A stretch of 64,000 bases of DNA, taken from Nitrosopumilus sp. b3. Lineage in GTDB: Archaea; Thermoproteota; Nitrososphaeria; Nitrososphaerales; Nitrosopumilaceae. The DNA lies in the NCBI RefSeq assembly GCF_014078525.1, contig NZ_MU078696.1:283327-347326 (forward strand), written 5' to 3'. The position numbers and the translations under genes were made by a program. Under the pieces are notes generated by a model. It saw only the letters and a program-made list of their open reading frames with translations, was not told the DNA's origin and made no database searches. How positions within the stretch are numbered: position 1 is the stretch's first letter; each line of letters opens with the position of its first letter. Positions 18,121 to 26,515 of this stretch are shown here, piece after piece.

Positions 18121-18382
18121 TTCATGACTAATACAAGTCTTGAATTTGTTATTGACTGTCAATTCCAACAATCTGTAGAGTGAATACAAATGAAGGCAGA
18201 CCCGCTTTTGAAAATGATGTAAAACAACAATTTAGAGCAGCTGTCTTATCACGATTCACTCAGAATACAGTATGCTAATCGAACTCATAAACTGCTAGTC
18301 TTTTGATTTGATTCTGACTCTAATCAACTCTTTAGTTGTTTAATTATACGATCATGTTGAGTATGGTTCCGAGGTGAAAAAT

Positions 18383-18523
18383 ATGCAAACTCAGAAAATC
18401 AGCACATGGGACAAAATGGTACATGCACCATTCAGAAAGGTCGTAAAATTTGACCTAATTTGTATGGGAATTGGTGTTGTCATGGGTATGGGTATTGGTG
18501 CCTTTATTGCAACCAGTATTTAG
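18383..18523 (+). CDS. Single-span membrane micropeptide
   Basis: 46 residues: a cytoplasmic start with W-D-K-M-V-H-A-P-F-R-K, then one Gly/Met-rich membrane helix (M-G-I-G-V-V-M-G-M-G-I-G). It has a TATA-like TTAATTATA near 18340 and a Shine-Dalgarno AGGTGA (18372-18377) five bases before the ATG, unusual among the mostly leaderless genes here and a sign of strong expression. An in-frame GTG at 18374 is the alternative start. The 260 bases before it show nothing else I can support. Confidence 0.65.
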   Translation: MQTQKISTWDKMVHAPFRKVVKFDLICMGIGVVMGMGIGAFIATSI

Positions 18524-18563
18524 TTTTCATACCTATTTTCTGTGACAGATGAAATATCTGTCT

Positions 18564-19040
18564 CTATTTTTTTCCAGCCTTCTCTGCATCAATTAATGTG
18601 ACAGGACAGGTAATATTTTCAACAACCTTTCTTGAAACACTGCCAAGGGAAAGCAGTCTCTTCATTCCTTTGAGCTTTCTTCGTTTTGACATTACAATCA
18701 GATCCACTTTGTTTTTTTCAACAAAATCTAAAATTCGCTCAGCTGCATCTCCGATCTCTACTTTGATTTCAACTTTAATGCCGCCATCTTTGCATTTCTC
18801 AGCTGCCTTCTTCATTCTCTTTTCCATGTCTTTTCTCATCTCTTCATTTGCCTCATCAATGCTCTTTAGCAAGTCTTCTCGTTCAGAAGAAGATAATGCA
18901 AATGATGGTGGGGCTTGTATTGCCTCTACAATATGAAATATGATAATTTTAGAATCTTCTCTTGCTGCAAATATGGCATGCTCTAAAGCTAAATCTCCTC
19001 CCTCTGTACCGCCATGTGGTACGAGAATTGTTTTGTACAT
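18564..19040 (-). CDS. Universal stress protein (UspA family)
   Basis: 158 residues with the UspA Rossmann-like fold: strand I-L-V-P-H-G-G near the start, helical middle, V-D-L-I-V-M-S near 114, and C-terminal S-L-G-S-V-S-R-K-V-V matching the G-S-V-S ribose/phosphate loop of ATP-binding members. The usual G-x-x-G-x-x-x phosphate loop is altered (S-K-R-R-K-L-K-G). Acts as a cytoplasmic stress protein. One of three in the window. Confidence 0.88.
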   Translation of the reverse strand: MYKTILVPHGGTEGGDLALEHAIFAAREDSKIIIFHIVEAIQAPPSFALSSSEREDLLKSIDEANEEMRKDMEKRMKKAAEKCKDGGIKVEIKVEIGDAAERILDFVEKNKVDLIVMSKRRKLKGMKRLLSLGSVSRKVVENITCPVTLIDAEKAGKK

Positions 19041-19294
19041 ATCAAAAATTTACAATATCTTGTAAATAAAGTGTCTAGTGTTTCTCAAAATGGATTTTTG
19101 AGTCTTGCACCATCAAAACTCCAATTTGGTACGTTAGTTTTATTTTCCATGTGTGCAATAATGAATTGACTTTGTGCCAGATTAAATCAAAAAGCCTTTC
19201 TCTTAATAGATGATCATTCATTATCTTGTATAGAATTGATGATAAGACAGCTGCACATTCTATACCAGTACAGGTCTGCTTTCATAAATTCTAA

Positions 19295-19483
19295 TTATCT
19301 GCACCACTCACAACAAAATCTCTGAGATTCAGGTACCAATCCCATTTTGAGTAAATACTCCATGGCAGATGAGACTTCGTACTTTTCTTTGCATTTTACG
19401 CATTCCGCCAACATTAGGATATTCCTCTCTTTATCATAAGGTATTATTGTCACACAGTGAACATAAAAAATAGTATGTTCCAT
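19295..19483 (-). CDS. Small zinc-binding protein
   Basis: 62 residues if translation starts at ATG 19483, which a TATA-like TTTAGATA 24 bases upstream favours; an inner ATG at 19414 gives a 39-residue protein that still holds the full zinc site (C-V-K-C near its start and C-C-E-W-C at its end). No family recognised. The 254 bases between this gene and the stress protein at 18564 show no feature I can support. Confidence 0.5.
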   Translation of the reverse strand: MEHTIFYVHCVTIIPYDKERNILMLAECVKCKEKYEVSSAMEYLLKMGLVPESQRFCCEWCR

Positions 19484-19556
19484 CTGATCGATCAAAAATT
19501 ATCTAAAATTTCGGTAATGTTTTTAAGAATCTCTTTAATCCTCATGGGAGAATTGA

Positions 19557-19688
19557 TTCTTTGTATCAAAAGACCGTTGGGAATGGGATCTTGTAATGCT
19601 AGCTGCGGTGTTGACAATAATTGTTGCAGGTCCTGGAAGAATATCTCTTACAAGCCTGATAAAGAAATTACCAAAATTCCTATGTTAA
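19557..19688 (+). pseudogene. Remnant of a DoxX-like membrane protein C-terminus
   Basis: A 43-codon frame with no start, opening directly after a TGA, encodes W-E-W-D-L-V-M-L...V-A-G-P-G-R-I-S-L-x-x-L-I-K-K-L-P. This matches my memory of the last helix and tail of archaeal DoxX-family proteins (G-P-G-R-[IL]-S). The upstream three quarters of such a gene are missing; that side is taken by the small zinc gene on the other strand. Probably a decayed fragment. Confidence 0.4.
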
Positions 19689-19759
19689 TCAGAAAAATAT
19701 CGATTCCAATTTTGGAACATTTGCATATATCTTATATGCTTAAAATCATACTCTACTAT

Positions 19760-19900
19760 ATGAAGAAACGAATCACTATAATGATTGATGAAGATTTAGA
19801 CAAGAAACTTAGAGTTTATCAGGCAAAAACAATCCAAAAAAATCAGAGCTCATATAGCTACTCTCAGGCGCTAAATGAATCACTAAGAAAAATCCTCTAA
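19760..19900 (+). CDS. Mini ribbon-helix-helix (CopG-like) protein
   Basis: 46 residues from ATG 19760: strand K-K-R-I-T-I-M-I-D, then helices with K-K-L-R-V-Y-Q-A-K and a C-terminal S-L-R-K-I-L. Paralog of the genes at 3849, 24488 and 24862. A TATA-like TTATATGCTTAAA about 27 bases before the ATG supports this start; a longer frame upstream runs through the DoxX remnant and is not believed. Confidence 0.7.
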   Translation: MKKRITIMIDEDLDKKLRVYQAKTIQKNQSSYSYSQALNESLRKIL

Positions 19901-19932
19901 TCATTTCATCAAGTCAGTAATTCCACAAAAAG

Positions 19933-20349
19933 TTACTTTATCAGGTATACTGGAATCTTTGATTTTTGAAGGATGTGGTTTGATACACTGCCTATCATGT
20001 CTTTAGTGGCAGAACCAGATCCTGTTGTACTCATTACAATATGATCAAACTTGCCTGTTTTTGCAGTGTGAAGTGTAACATGTCCCGGGGAACCTCTTAG
20101 AATTTTAGTTGAGAATTTGACATTTTTGTTGCCTGCTCGTTTTGCTGCCTTTTTTAAAATAATTTTACCTTCTTCTTCTAACTGCTTGTCAAATGCCTTT
20201 GTTCTTGGACCTCCATCAACTACGTGAGGGATTACGTAAATGCCAGTTACGTGGCCATGTGTAAATCCTGCCAGTGTTAGTGCTCTGTCTAAGGCTTCAA
20301 AGGATTTTTTTGAACCATCAATTGGTACTAGAATTTTATTAAGATCCAT
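19933..20349 (-). CDS. Universal stress protein (UspA family)
   Basis: 138 residues from ATG 20349, preceded by a GAGG Shine-Dalgarno. Starts I-L-V-P-I-D-G-S (nucleotide-binding D), has F-D-H-I-V-M-S-T-T-G-S-G-S near 100 and ends G-S-V-S-N-H-I-L...P-V-Y-L, i.e. the complete ATP-binding UspA signature. The frame could begin five codons earlier. Its neighbour 19760 converges on it. Confidence 0.9.
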   Translation of the reverse strand: MDLNKILVPIDGSKKSFEALDRALTLAGFTHGHVTGIYVIPHVVDGGPRTKAFDKQLEEEGKIILKKAAKRAGNKNVKFSTKILRGSPGHVTLHTAKTGKFDHIVMSTTGSGSATKDMIGSVSNHILQKSKIPVYLIK

Positions 20350-20443
20350 TGAAAAAAACCTCAAATCATCCCATATTAAGCGTAAATTTGATTCTCAATG
20401 AAGATATTGATACTTTACAAAATCAAGATTTTTTAAAATTTGA

Positions 20444-20472
20444 CATGTGAGGAGAATGATTCTCCCCACATG
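20444..20472. terminator. Hairpin between convergent-side genes, likely terminator
   Basis: A 13-bp inverted repeat with one mismatch and a three-base loop (CATGTGAGGAGAA / TTCTCCCCACATG). It lies just past the end of the Hsp20-zinc operon (stop 20494); on that strand it is followed by an AT-rich stretch. Likely terminates that operon; a regulatory site is the alternative. Confidence 0.5.
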
Positions 20473-20493
20473 GTTGAATCGGGTGATATATGA

Positions 20494-20676
20494 CTATGCC
20501 AGAGCTGCCACTGTGTGAGATAAAAATTCTTCTTGATACATGCATTGACTGTGGAATCTAATCTCGGTTAGTTCTGTGCATTGTGTACAAATCATTTGAA
20601 TTGGATGAGTGCAATGAAGACATTTCTTTGCTACATCCAACTCGCCTCCACATTGTCTACATAATGTGTCGGGCAT
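20494..20676 (-). CDS. Mini zinc protein, CxxCG family, copy 1 of 3
   Basis: 60 residues from ATG 20676, chosen for the GAGGTGG ribosome site seven bases upstream. Cysteine order C-R-Q-C-G, C-L-H-C, C-T-Q-C, then T-E-I-R-F-H and a last C: two interleaved zinc sites. The genes at 48928 and 53721 have the same plan. Last gene of an apparent operon after hsp20 and a 40-residue protein. Role unknown. Confidence 0.65.
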   Translation of the reverse strand: MPDTLCRQCGGELDVAKKCLHCTHPIQMICTQCTELTEIRFHSQCMYQEEFLSHTVAALA

Positions 20677-20686
20677 ATTTTCCACC

Positions 20687-20809
20687 TCAAGGGAAATTTC
20701 TCCTACCAAACTTCCATTTGGAAACAACCTCCTCATATTCTGAAGAAATTTTTTCCATGCAAGTCTTGGCAGAATTTTTTATATGCTTGAGTGATGAATT
20801 TGCATCCAT
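20687..20809 (-). CDS. Small helical protein in hsp20 operon
   Basis: 40 codons. Basic/acidic helix (L-K-H-I-K-N-S-A-K, then S-S-E-Y-E-E-V-V-S-K-W-K). A GGAAGTGA ribosome site precedes its ATG just after the hsp20 stop, and its own TGA lies inside the ribosome site of the next gene, so it fits an operon exactly. No family recognised. Confidence 0.5.
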   Translation of the reverse strand: MDANSSLKHIKNSAKTCMEKISSEYEEVVSKWKFGRRNFP

Positions 20810-20824
20810 TTTCTTCACTTCCTA

Positions 20825-21319
20825 TTATTCTACTGACACTAGCTTGCCTTGTGGTTTTTCTTCGGCAAGTGACAATGTCAGCTCCAATACTCCGTTTGTG
20901 TACTTAGCTTTGGCAGAGTTTTCATCTACTTTTGATGGCAGTGGAATCTTCTTTTCGTACTTTCTGTCATTACGCTCTGCTGAGAGTAAGACCTGCTTGT
21001 CTGATACGTTTAATTTGATATCAGATTTTTCAATACCTGGCATCTCAGATACTATCTTGAGAGTACGGTCTTTTTCGTCAACTGACACGTCGACATATGG
21101 ATCTCTTACTGAAGAATCAGAGAGATAACTTCCAGGTTTTGCGTTTCCCCATTCAGTTACATGAGGAACACCATCTTCGCCTACAGTCTTTACGTAACCG
21201 TAGTAGTATGGGCCAAAAGTTTGGGTTGTGCCTCCTTTTGGACTATCGAAGACATCGCCCATTGAAAAAAAGGGATTCGACAATCTTCGAAATGCTCTTT
21301 CGAATTGTTCATCAAACAT
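20825..21319 (-). CDS. hsp20: Small heat-shock protein Hsp20 (alpha-crystallin)
   Basis: 164 residues. A 70-residue N-terminal arm rich in Phe, Gly and Tyr is followed by the alpha-crystallin domain (D-P-Y-V-D-V-S-V, then M-P-G-I-E-K-S-D-I-K-L, and the G-V-L-E-L-T-L-S signature near the end). The usual C-terminal I-x-I anchor is only weakly represented (L-V-S-V). An ATP-independent holdase forming oligomers. First gene of a three-gene cluster. Confidence 0.93.
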   Translation of the reverse strand: MFDEQFERAFRRLSNPFFSMGDVFDSPKGGTTQTFGPYYYGYVKTVGEDGVPHVTEWGNAKPGSYLSDSSVRDPYVDVSVDEKDRTLKIVSEMPGIEKSDIKLNVSDKQVLLSAERNDRKYEKKIPLPSKVDENSAKAKYTNGVLELTLSLAEEKPQGKLVSVE

Positions 21320-21445
21320 CTTTTAATCACTGAATTAGTGTAATAGTTATTACAAAATATAAATTTTTTGCATAAATCATCCATAACTGACAATATGTCA
21401 TATATATTACAACATTAAAATACTAGTGGTTCAATAATATTGAAA

Positions 21446-21649
21446 ATGTCAAGTACGGTTTTAGAATTTGAAAATCATGTACAGCCAAGATCAGAAAGAC
21501 AGGTAACCTATTTTTGCAGATTGTGCAGAGGATATGGAATCAAAACTAGAAAGTCACATCTGCAGAATTTCCATAACGCAAATAGGGATACTGTTACCAA
21601 ACGAAGCAACAATGATCTTGTAGACGTAATTTTCATTGAATCAAAATAA
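21446..21649 (+). CDS. C2H2-like zinc-finger protein
   Basis: 67 residues from ATG 21446 (a TTG two codons earlier is in frame). One finger, C-R-L-C then eleven residues and H-L-Q-N-F-H, close to a C2H2 layout, with basic residues around it, suggesting DNA or RNA binding. A TATA-like ATTAAAATAC at about 21412 suits the start. Confidence 0.6.
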   Translation: MSSTVLEFENHVQPRSERQVTYFCRLCRGYGIKTRKSHLQNFHNANRDTVTKRSNNDLVDVIFIESK

Positions 21650-21703
21650 ATCAAAACTGAAACTTTCTGAATCTGTATTTTTTGTAGATTTGTGAAATTA
21701 CCT

Positions 21704-21979
21704 TCATCCTGTATGCACATTGATTGTATAATCTCCTGTATCTTTGAAAATTCTAATATCACCATTTTTAATTTTTTGACCTTCCTCTCGAAAGAAGATA
21801 TCGCACAATTTACCAAATGGTAATTTCTTTACCTCTTCAACTGTAAATTTGCCTTCCTTAATCAGTTGTGCAAAGAATCCTTTCTCATGTAATGTTCTAA
21901 TATAATTTTCAACATCTGGTAGGTTGTCTGAATTAGTAGCTCTGATTATCATGTGGTATTTTGTTTCATCATTATTCAT
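21704..21979 (-). CDS. Conserved small hypothetical protein
   Basis: 91 residues, soluble alpha/beta. Contains H-M-I-I-R-A-T near the start, a helical middle (F-T-V-E-E-V-K-K-L) and a beta C-terminus. No motif identifies it. Confidence 0.5.
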   Translation of the reverse strand: MNNDETKYHMIIRATNSDNLPDVENYIRTLHEKGFFAQLIKEGKFTVEEVKKLPFGKLCDIFFREEGQKIKNGDIRIFKDTGDYTINVHTG

Positions 21980-22112
21980 ATTGACATTTATTGCAATTTT
22001 ATGATATATACAATTTTCATTTTTGCTTTATCTGATAGATCTTAAAAGAATCCGTGTTCTCAAAATTGATAATCATATGAGTTTTTGATATAGTCATAAA
22101 TCAAGTAATCGC

Positions 22113-23276
22113 ATGAATAGGATCTTCTATCTTCTATTTCTTTCTCTCTTGTTAATTCCCATTAGCGATTCATTTGCAGATGTTTGGAATATTCAAATCC
22201 CACCGGGAGCTTCTGAAATTAGCTCTTCAAATCACTTTATTCCTCAAGAGATATCCATTAAACCGGGAGACCTTGTTGAATGGGGAAATTCAGATAGGGA
22301 AACACATACAGTTACTTCAGGCTCTTTAGAAACTGGAATAGATGGAAAGTTTACCAGTATTCTAGATGAAGGAAAAAAATTTGTTAGATTATTTACTCAA
22401 GACGAACTTGGAGAATTCAAATATTTTTGTACAATTCATCCGTGGATGACAGGAATTATCAATGTCGTTGATCTTCCAGAAGATTTTCAGGTAATACATA
22501 ATGTTGGTTCAGAAATATCTGATGTTACATTTGATATTCCCTACAAAGTGAAAAGAAACCTTACTGATATCAAAATAGACAATACACGAAACATGCTAAT
22601 TTTTGATTTTGTTGGAAAAATCGATAACGATGTATTTGTAGTGTATCTTCCTCAAGAATTGATTAAGAATCCACAATCTGTTTGGGTAGGTGATAACCAA
22701 ATAATGAATTATAATTCAGAACCTACTAAAAGTGGGACAACACTAACTATTCCTTTAGAGGGACATACATCACAGGTTAAAGTTGTTGGAACAGATGTGA
22801 TAGGTGAATTTTCACAAAAACCATTTGTTTTGATTAACCAAATTATTACCATAACTGATAAACAAACATACCTTCCAGGAGATATTATTACAATTTCGGG
22901 GGAAATTAAAAACCCTAGTCAACTAGACAAAATCTTATCTGAAATTATCTCTCCAAGTGGAATTACAATATATTCTGAAAACATATTGTTGAAAGATTCT
23001 AGATTTACTATAGATGTAAGCACTGATGTCTTAATGGAATTTGGAGAGTATCAAATTGACATTAAAGGAAAGGATATCAATAGCTCGCCCATTTATTTTG
23101 ATTTTGAATCTAAATACCCATCCCCCAAAAAACAGATGACTGAAATTGAGCCTGTAGATGTTACTTGCAATGAAGGACTAGAATTGCTAATGAAAAATAG
23201 TAACGGCAAAGCAATCTGTGTTACTCCGACTACTGCAGAAATCTTGATGAAAAGAGGCTGGGCAGATTATTTCTAA
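22113..23276 (+). CDS. Secreted blue-copper (cupredoxin) protein
   Basis: 387 residues. Signal peptide (cleavage after S-F-A, near 22), then a plastocyanin-like domain with complete type 1 copper ligands: H65, C106, H109 and M112 (F-C-T-I-H-P-W-M). A long beta-rich region follows and a C-terminal module with C-N-E-G-L-E-L-L-M-K...A-I-C-V-T-P and R-G-W. Nitrososphaeria replace haem cytochromes by such copper proteins for extracellular electron transfer; that role is inferred from the family. Confidence 0.9.
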   Translation: MNRIFYLLFLSLLLIPISDSFADVWNIQIPPGASEISSSNHFIPQEISIKPGDLVEWGNSDRETHTVTSGSLETGIDGKFTSILDEGKKFVRLFTQDELGEFKYFCTIHPWMTGIINVVDLPEDFQVIHNVGSEISDVTFDIPYKVKRNLTDIKIDNTRNMLIFDFVGKIDNDVFVVYLPQELIKNPQSVWVGDNQIMNYNSEPTKSGTTLTIPLEGHTSQVKVVGTDVIGEFSQKPFVLINQIITITDKQTYLPGDIITISGEIKNPSQLDKILSEIISPSGITIYSENILLKDSRFTIDVSTDVLMEFGEYQIDIKGKDINSSPIYFDFESKYPSPKKQMTEIEPVDVTCNEGLELLMKNSNGKAICVTPTTAEILMKRGWADYF

Positions 23277-23316
23277 TTAATCCAGAAATATGATTTTCAT
23301 CTTTGAGAACCTAGAA

Positions 23317-23337
23317 TTGGTTTAACTACCAAACCAA
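23317..23337. promoter_or_regulatory. Perfect palindrome over a promoter
   Basis: TTGGTTT, seven bases, AAACCAA: a perfect 7-bp inverted repeat. It covers the region 14-34 bases before the ATG at 23351, where the TATA box should be, so it could be an operator. It may instead be the terminator of the copper-protein gene. Confidence 0.35.
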
Positions 23338-23350
23338 CAAAGTCCAAAAT

Positions 23351-23725
23351 ATGAGTGTCAAAGGAATGTACATGCTAAACAGTCCAGAATATACCGAAGA
23401 AAAGATCCAAGAAGCACTAAAAATATTATACATTGATAGAAAAAATGAATTTCATGAGTTATCTCAAGTTTTTCTAGGAAAAAAGAAATTAAGTGAAACA
23501 CCAAATTGGAAAGAATTTATTTTAAATTTTTGTTTGGATGTAGGTGATTCATTTAAAACATGGACAGGTCAAAAGCCACCTTCTGCAACTTCTCCACAAA
23601 AAGCTCTTACCATTTTACGACAGGTTGGTACTGGAATGAATTCGATGAACAAGCTAACTCACATGCTAAACATTTCTTACAATCTTTCAGCAGAATTCAA
23701 AGAGATCTATAAACGTCTAAAATAA
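23351..23725 (+). CDS. Conserved helical hypothetical protein
   Basis: 124 residues, all-helical by pattern (Y-T-E-E-K-I-Q-E-A-L-K-I-L, then A-L-T-I-L-R-Q-V-G). No motif identifies it. The first three Met codons (1, 6, 8) are all possible starts. A palindrome lies over its promoter. Confidence 0.55.
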   Translation: MSVKGMYMLNSPEYTEEKIQEALKILYIDRKNEFHELSQVFLGKKKLSETPNWKEFILNFCLDVGDSFKTWTGQKPPSATSPQKALTILRQVGTGMNSMNKLTHMLNISYNLSAEFKEIYKRLK

Positions 23726-23764
23726 AATCAGTTAAAGGACATGTGACATTGGCAAGATAATTTC

Positions 23765-24163
23765 TTAGTCAGATGTTTTAGAAATCATTTTCTGATCATT
23801 GAATGCATTGTTGATTACTTCCACTACCCGATTTAACTCAAATGGTTTCTGGAGAACATCGATTGCTCCAAGATCTGATAATTTTTTCTTGTTTTTTACA
23901 TCTTCAATTGCAGTCATTATGATTACTTTGGCATTTTTGTTTAATGACAAAATTTTGTTTAGGGCATAATAGCCATCATAGGTAGGCATTGCCAAATCTA
24001 TCAATATTATATCTGGATCAAATCTCTCATAGAGCTCAACTGCCTCTATGCCGTTACTTCCAGTCTCTACAACATCAATGTTTTTCAAACGCAAAAATTC
24101 GCAAACAACATCCAAATGTGATTGGACATCATCTACAACGATTACCCTGGGGACGATATTCAT
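23765..24163 (-). CDS. Single-domain response regulator (CheY-like)
   Basis: 132 residues, receiver domain only. Acid pocket D11-D12, phosphoacceptor D56 (I-L-I-D-L-A-M-P), T in I-I-M-T-A near 83 and K in L-Q-K-P-F near 105. No output domain, so it must act through protein contact. One of three stand-alone receivers here; no kinase is adjacent. Confidence 0.92.
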   Translation of the reverse strand: MNIVPRVIVVDDVQSHLDVVCEFLRLKNIDVVETGSNGIEAVELYERFDPDIILIDLAMPTYDGYYALNKILSLNKNAKVIIMTAIEDVKNKKKLSDLGAIDVLQKPFELNRVVEVINNAFNDQKMISKTSD

Positions 24164-24286
24164 TGCTTTATGAAGACAATCACATTACATTACAGATTGT
24201 TTGTAATTATTTTACAACACCTCACATATGAGCAGTATCTATGTAAAATCGATAAAAATTAGTCACAAAGATGGGATATCTGTTAG

Positions 24287-24391
24287 TCAGAAAAGAAAAT
24301 ACTTCTTAGAGTGATTATTTAGACAATCTCCTGAGCAAAAACTTGAATTGTTTGCAACAAAGTCATCATCACAGTTTCTGCATTTTGGCAT
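24287..24391 (-). CDS. Mini zinc-finger protein
   Basis: 34 codons: C-R-N-C near residue 4 and F-C-S-G-D-C near 21, the same zinc knuckle as the N-terminus of the gene at 24488 (C-K-Y-C...F-C-S-K-N-C). It looks like that domain on its own. The likely start codon is ATG 24391. Confidence 0.5.
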   Translation of the reverse strand: MPKCRNCDDDFVANNSSFCSGDCLNNHSKKYFLF

Positions 24392-24487
24392 GCTTTTTCA
24401 TACTAGAGTAACTTCATAAGAGATATTGTGTTCAATTATTACAACATTTTTGGTCAAAAATTATCCCTAGTGTTTCAAATCCTATCT

Positions 24488-24766
24488 TTAGATGTCATTT
24501 AGGATTGTCTTTTTTACTTTGACTCCCTCTTCTAATACTATATTCACAACTTGCGAAAAGGATATGCTCTCATTGGTGTTTTGAATCAGTTTTGACTGGA
24601 TTGCTCTGAGACTTTTTGACATGTCTTTATCCAGCGTTATGGTTACTCTGGTATAGTTTGACATGTCCTTTCTTTCTAGTTCAGTGGAATAATATGTGTG
24701 GCAGTTTTTAGAACAAAAGATAGCATTTTTTGCAGTGATGTTTTTTCCACAGTATTTGCATTTCAT
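24488..24766 (-). CDS. Zinc-knuckle plus ribbon-helix-helix protein
   Basis: 92 residues in two parts: a zinc knuckle at 3-22 (C-K-Y-C, F-C-S-K-N-C) and a ribbon-helix-helix domain from about 36 (R-V-T-I-T-L-D-K-D-M, then S-I-S-F-S-Q-V-V-N). It combines the module of the gene at 24287 with that of 24862. Likely a DNA-binding regulator. It follows the phosphate-transport operon in the same direction, about 95 bases on. Confidence 0.7.
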   Translation of the reverse strand: MKCKYCGKNITAKNAIFCSKNCHTYYSTELERKDMSNYTRVTITLDKDMSKSLRAIQSKLIQNTNESISFSQVVNIVLEEGVKVKKTILNDI

Positions 24767-24861
24767 AGTTACTCGGAATCATCTGAACCTGAATATATTC
24801 TATCTTTTGTCTGATTTCCTAGTATTGAGATGATGATTTGCATCTTGAATTAAAAATAAAA

Positions 24862-25005
24862 TTATTTCAAAATATCAGTTAGTACTTCACTTATCACTCT
24901 GGAGAAACTTACAGATCCTGAAGTCTCTTTGATCATTTTTGCCTGCCTCTCTCGTAATTTCTTTATGAGATTATCCTCGATAACTATTGTTATTCTTTTG
25001 GTCAT
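24862..25005 (-). CDS. Mini ribbon-helix-helix protein, last gene of pst operon
   Basis: 47 residues: strand K-R-I-T-I-V-I-E, helix K-K-L-R-E-R-Q-A-K, then S-V-S-F-S-R-V-I-S. Its ATG overlaps the phoU stop (ATGA), so it is translated with the phosphate operon and may regulate it; that role is inference. Paralog of the genes at 3849 and 19760. Confidence 0.75.
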   Translation of the reverse strand: MTKRITIVIEDNLIKKLRERQAKMIKETSGSVSFSRVISEVLTDILK

Positions 25006-25676
25006 GATGTCTCAGTTGATGGGGATTTTGTGTGATCAGCAATTCTCTTTTCACTTGGTTTGTGTTTTCCTGTAACGATATAGTTGATGGCATCGCTCAT
25101 GAATACTGCATGGTCTCCGATTCTTTCAAGATATCGTAATAGTAATGCTTCAGCTAAAGCGCATTTGGTATTATTTGATTCGATTAGTTTTGGTAGTCTC
25201 TCTTTGTACATTTTATCAATGAATGCTTCATCTTCTTGAATTTTTACAGCCTTTCTAACATCTAGTTCTGCAAATGACATGACTGCCTCTTTTATCATAT
25301 GTTTTACTTTTTTTGTAATTTCAAGTAATGATGCATTTGTGCACTCTGAAATATCTCCAAACAAATCCCTGACTTGAGTAATGTCATATGCGTATCTACC
25401 AAATCTTGAGAACGCATATGATATTTCAGTTGAAGAGCGAATCATTCTAAAGTCATCTGCAACTGGTTGATACTTTAGCAACATGTCAAAAATCAAATCC
25501 TCAACTTCGAAATACTTGTTGCGAATTGAATCTGATAAATCATAAACTTGGTCATTGGTGTTTTTTCCTTCAAGATATGAGTCAACTGCTAGCGATACGC
25601 ATTCTATGGCCATATCCCCCATCTCAGACATTATCCGAGAGAGTTTCTCTAGTGATGGATCAATTAATCTGGTCAT
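25002..25676 (-). CDS. phoU: PhoU-family phosphate regulator
   Basis: 224 residues with two PhoU three-helix repeats, including L-R-Y-L-E-R-I-G-D-H-A near 175 and the matching region near 75-90. PhoU proteins damp Pst transport and signalling when phosphate is plentiful. Its ATG overlaps the pstB stop (TAATG). Confidence 0.92.
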   Translation of the reverse strand: MTRLIDPSLEKLSRIMSEMGDMAIECVSLAVDSYLEGKNTNDQVYDLSDSIRNKYFEVEDLIFDMLLKYQPVADDFRMIRSSTEISYAFSRFGRYAYDITQVRDLFGDISECTNASLLEITKKVKHMIKEAVMSFAELDVRKAVKIQEDEAFIDKMYKERLPKLIESNNTKCALAEALLLRYLERIGDHAVFMSDAINYIVTGKHKPSEKRIADHTKSPSTETS

Positions 25677-26515
25677 TATCCGAATTGTCCTTGTACATAT
25701 TTTGCAGTAAGCTCATTTTTTGGGTCAGTAAATAGTTTCTTTGTTTCTCTAAACTCAATTAGTTCTCCAAGATACATAAATCCAGTATAATCTGAAACTC
25801 GAACTGCCTGCTGCATGTTGTGGGTAACTATGATGATTGTGTATTCTTTTTTTAGCTCAGTGATGGTTTCTTCGATTTTTTGTGTTGCTATTGGATCAAG
25901 TGCTGATGCCGGCTCGTCCATGAGTAGCACTTCTGGTTGTATTGCCAAGGCTCTTGCAATACAGAGTCTTTGCTGCTGACCTCCAGATAACTCGATTGCA
26001 GATTTTTTCAAATCACTTTTGACTTCATCCCAAAGATATGCCATCTTCAGAGAGTCCTCTACGATTTCATCAAGAATTTTCTTATCTCTAACTCCGTTAA
26101 GTTTTAGTCCAGCAGTTACATTGTCATAAATCGACATTGTTGGAAATGGATTGGGTTTTTGGAAAACCATTCCAACTTTTCTTCTGTGATAAATAGGATC
26201 AATTGACTTGTCATAAAGATCAATCTCGTCAATCATTACTCTTCCTTCAACTTTTGCATTTTTTGTCATATCGTGCATTCTGTTTAGACATCTAAGAAAA
26301 GTAGTCTTGCCACATCCAGAAGGACCAATTAATGCAGTGACTGATTTTTCTGGGAATTTCATTGTGATGTTTTTTACTCCAATAAAATCCCCGTAGCGAA
26401 TTGTAACATCTTCAGCAATCATTTTGTATTTCTTCTCTACTTCGGGAGGAGACGATGAATTATCAGAATCTAAAGAACTTGTAATTTTTGGTGTAGGTAT
26501 GCTCAATGCAGTCAT
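25676..26515 (-). CDS. pstB: Phosphate ABC transporter ATPase
   Basis: 279 residues. Walker [10 protein letters not shown] at 64-72, signature L-S-G-G-Q-Q-Q-R, Walker B V-L-L-M-D-E-P and the switch His in V-T-H-N-M. The Q-loop and the F-Q-K-P-N-P-F-P motif are those of PstB. A Ser/Asp-rich extension of about 30 residues precedes the domain. Overlaps pstA by ATGA. Confidence 0.97.
   Translation of the reverse strand: MTALSIPTPKITSSLDSDNSSSPPEVEKKYKMIAEDVTIRYGDFIGVKNITMKFPEKSVTALIGPSGCGKTTFLRCLNRMHDMTKNAKVEGRVMIDEIDLYDKSIDPIYHRRKVGMVFQKPNPFPTMSIYDNVTAGLKLNGVRDKKILDEIVEDSLKMAYLWDEVKSDLKKSAIELSGGQQQRLCIARALAIQPEVLLMDEPASALDPIATQKIEETITELKKEYTIIIVTHNMQQAVRVSDYTGFMYLGELIEFRETKKLFTDPKNELTAKYVQGQFG

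Noticed and set aside
19457..19759. 101-codon extension of the ribbon-helix-helix gene at 19760
   Set aside because: A TATA box 27 bases before 19760 and similarity to 47-residue paralogs place the start there.
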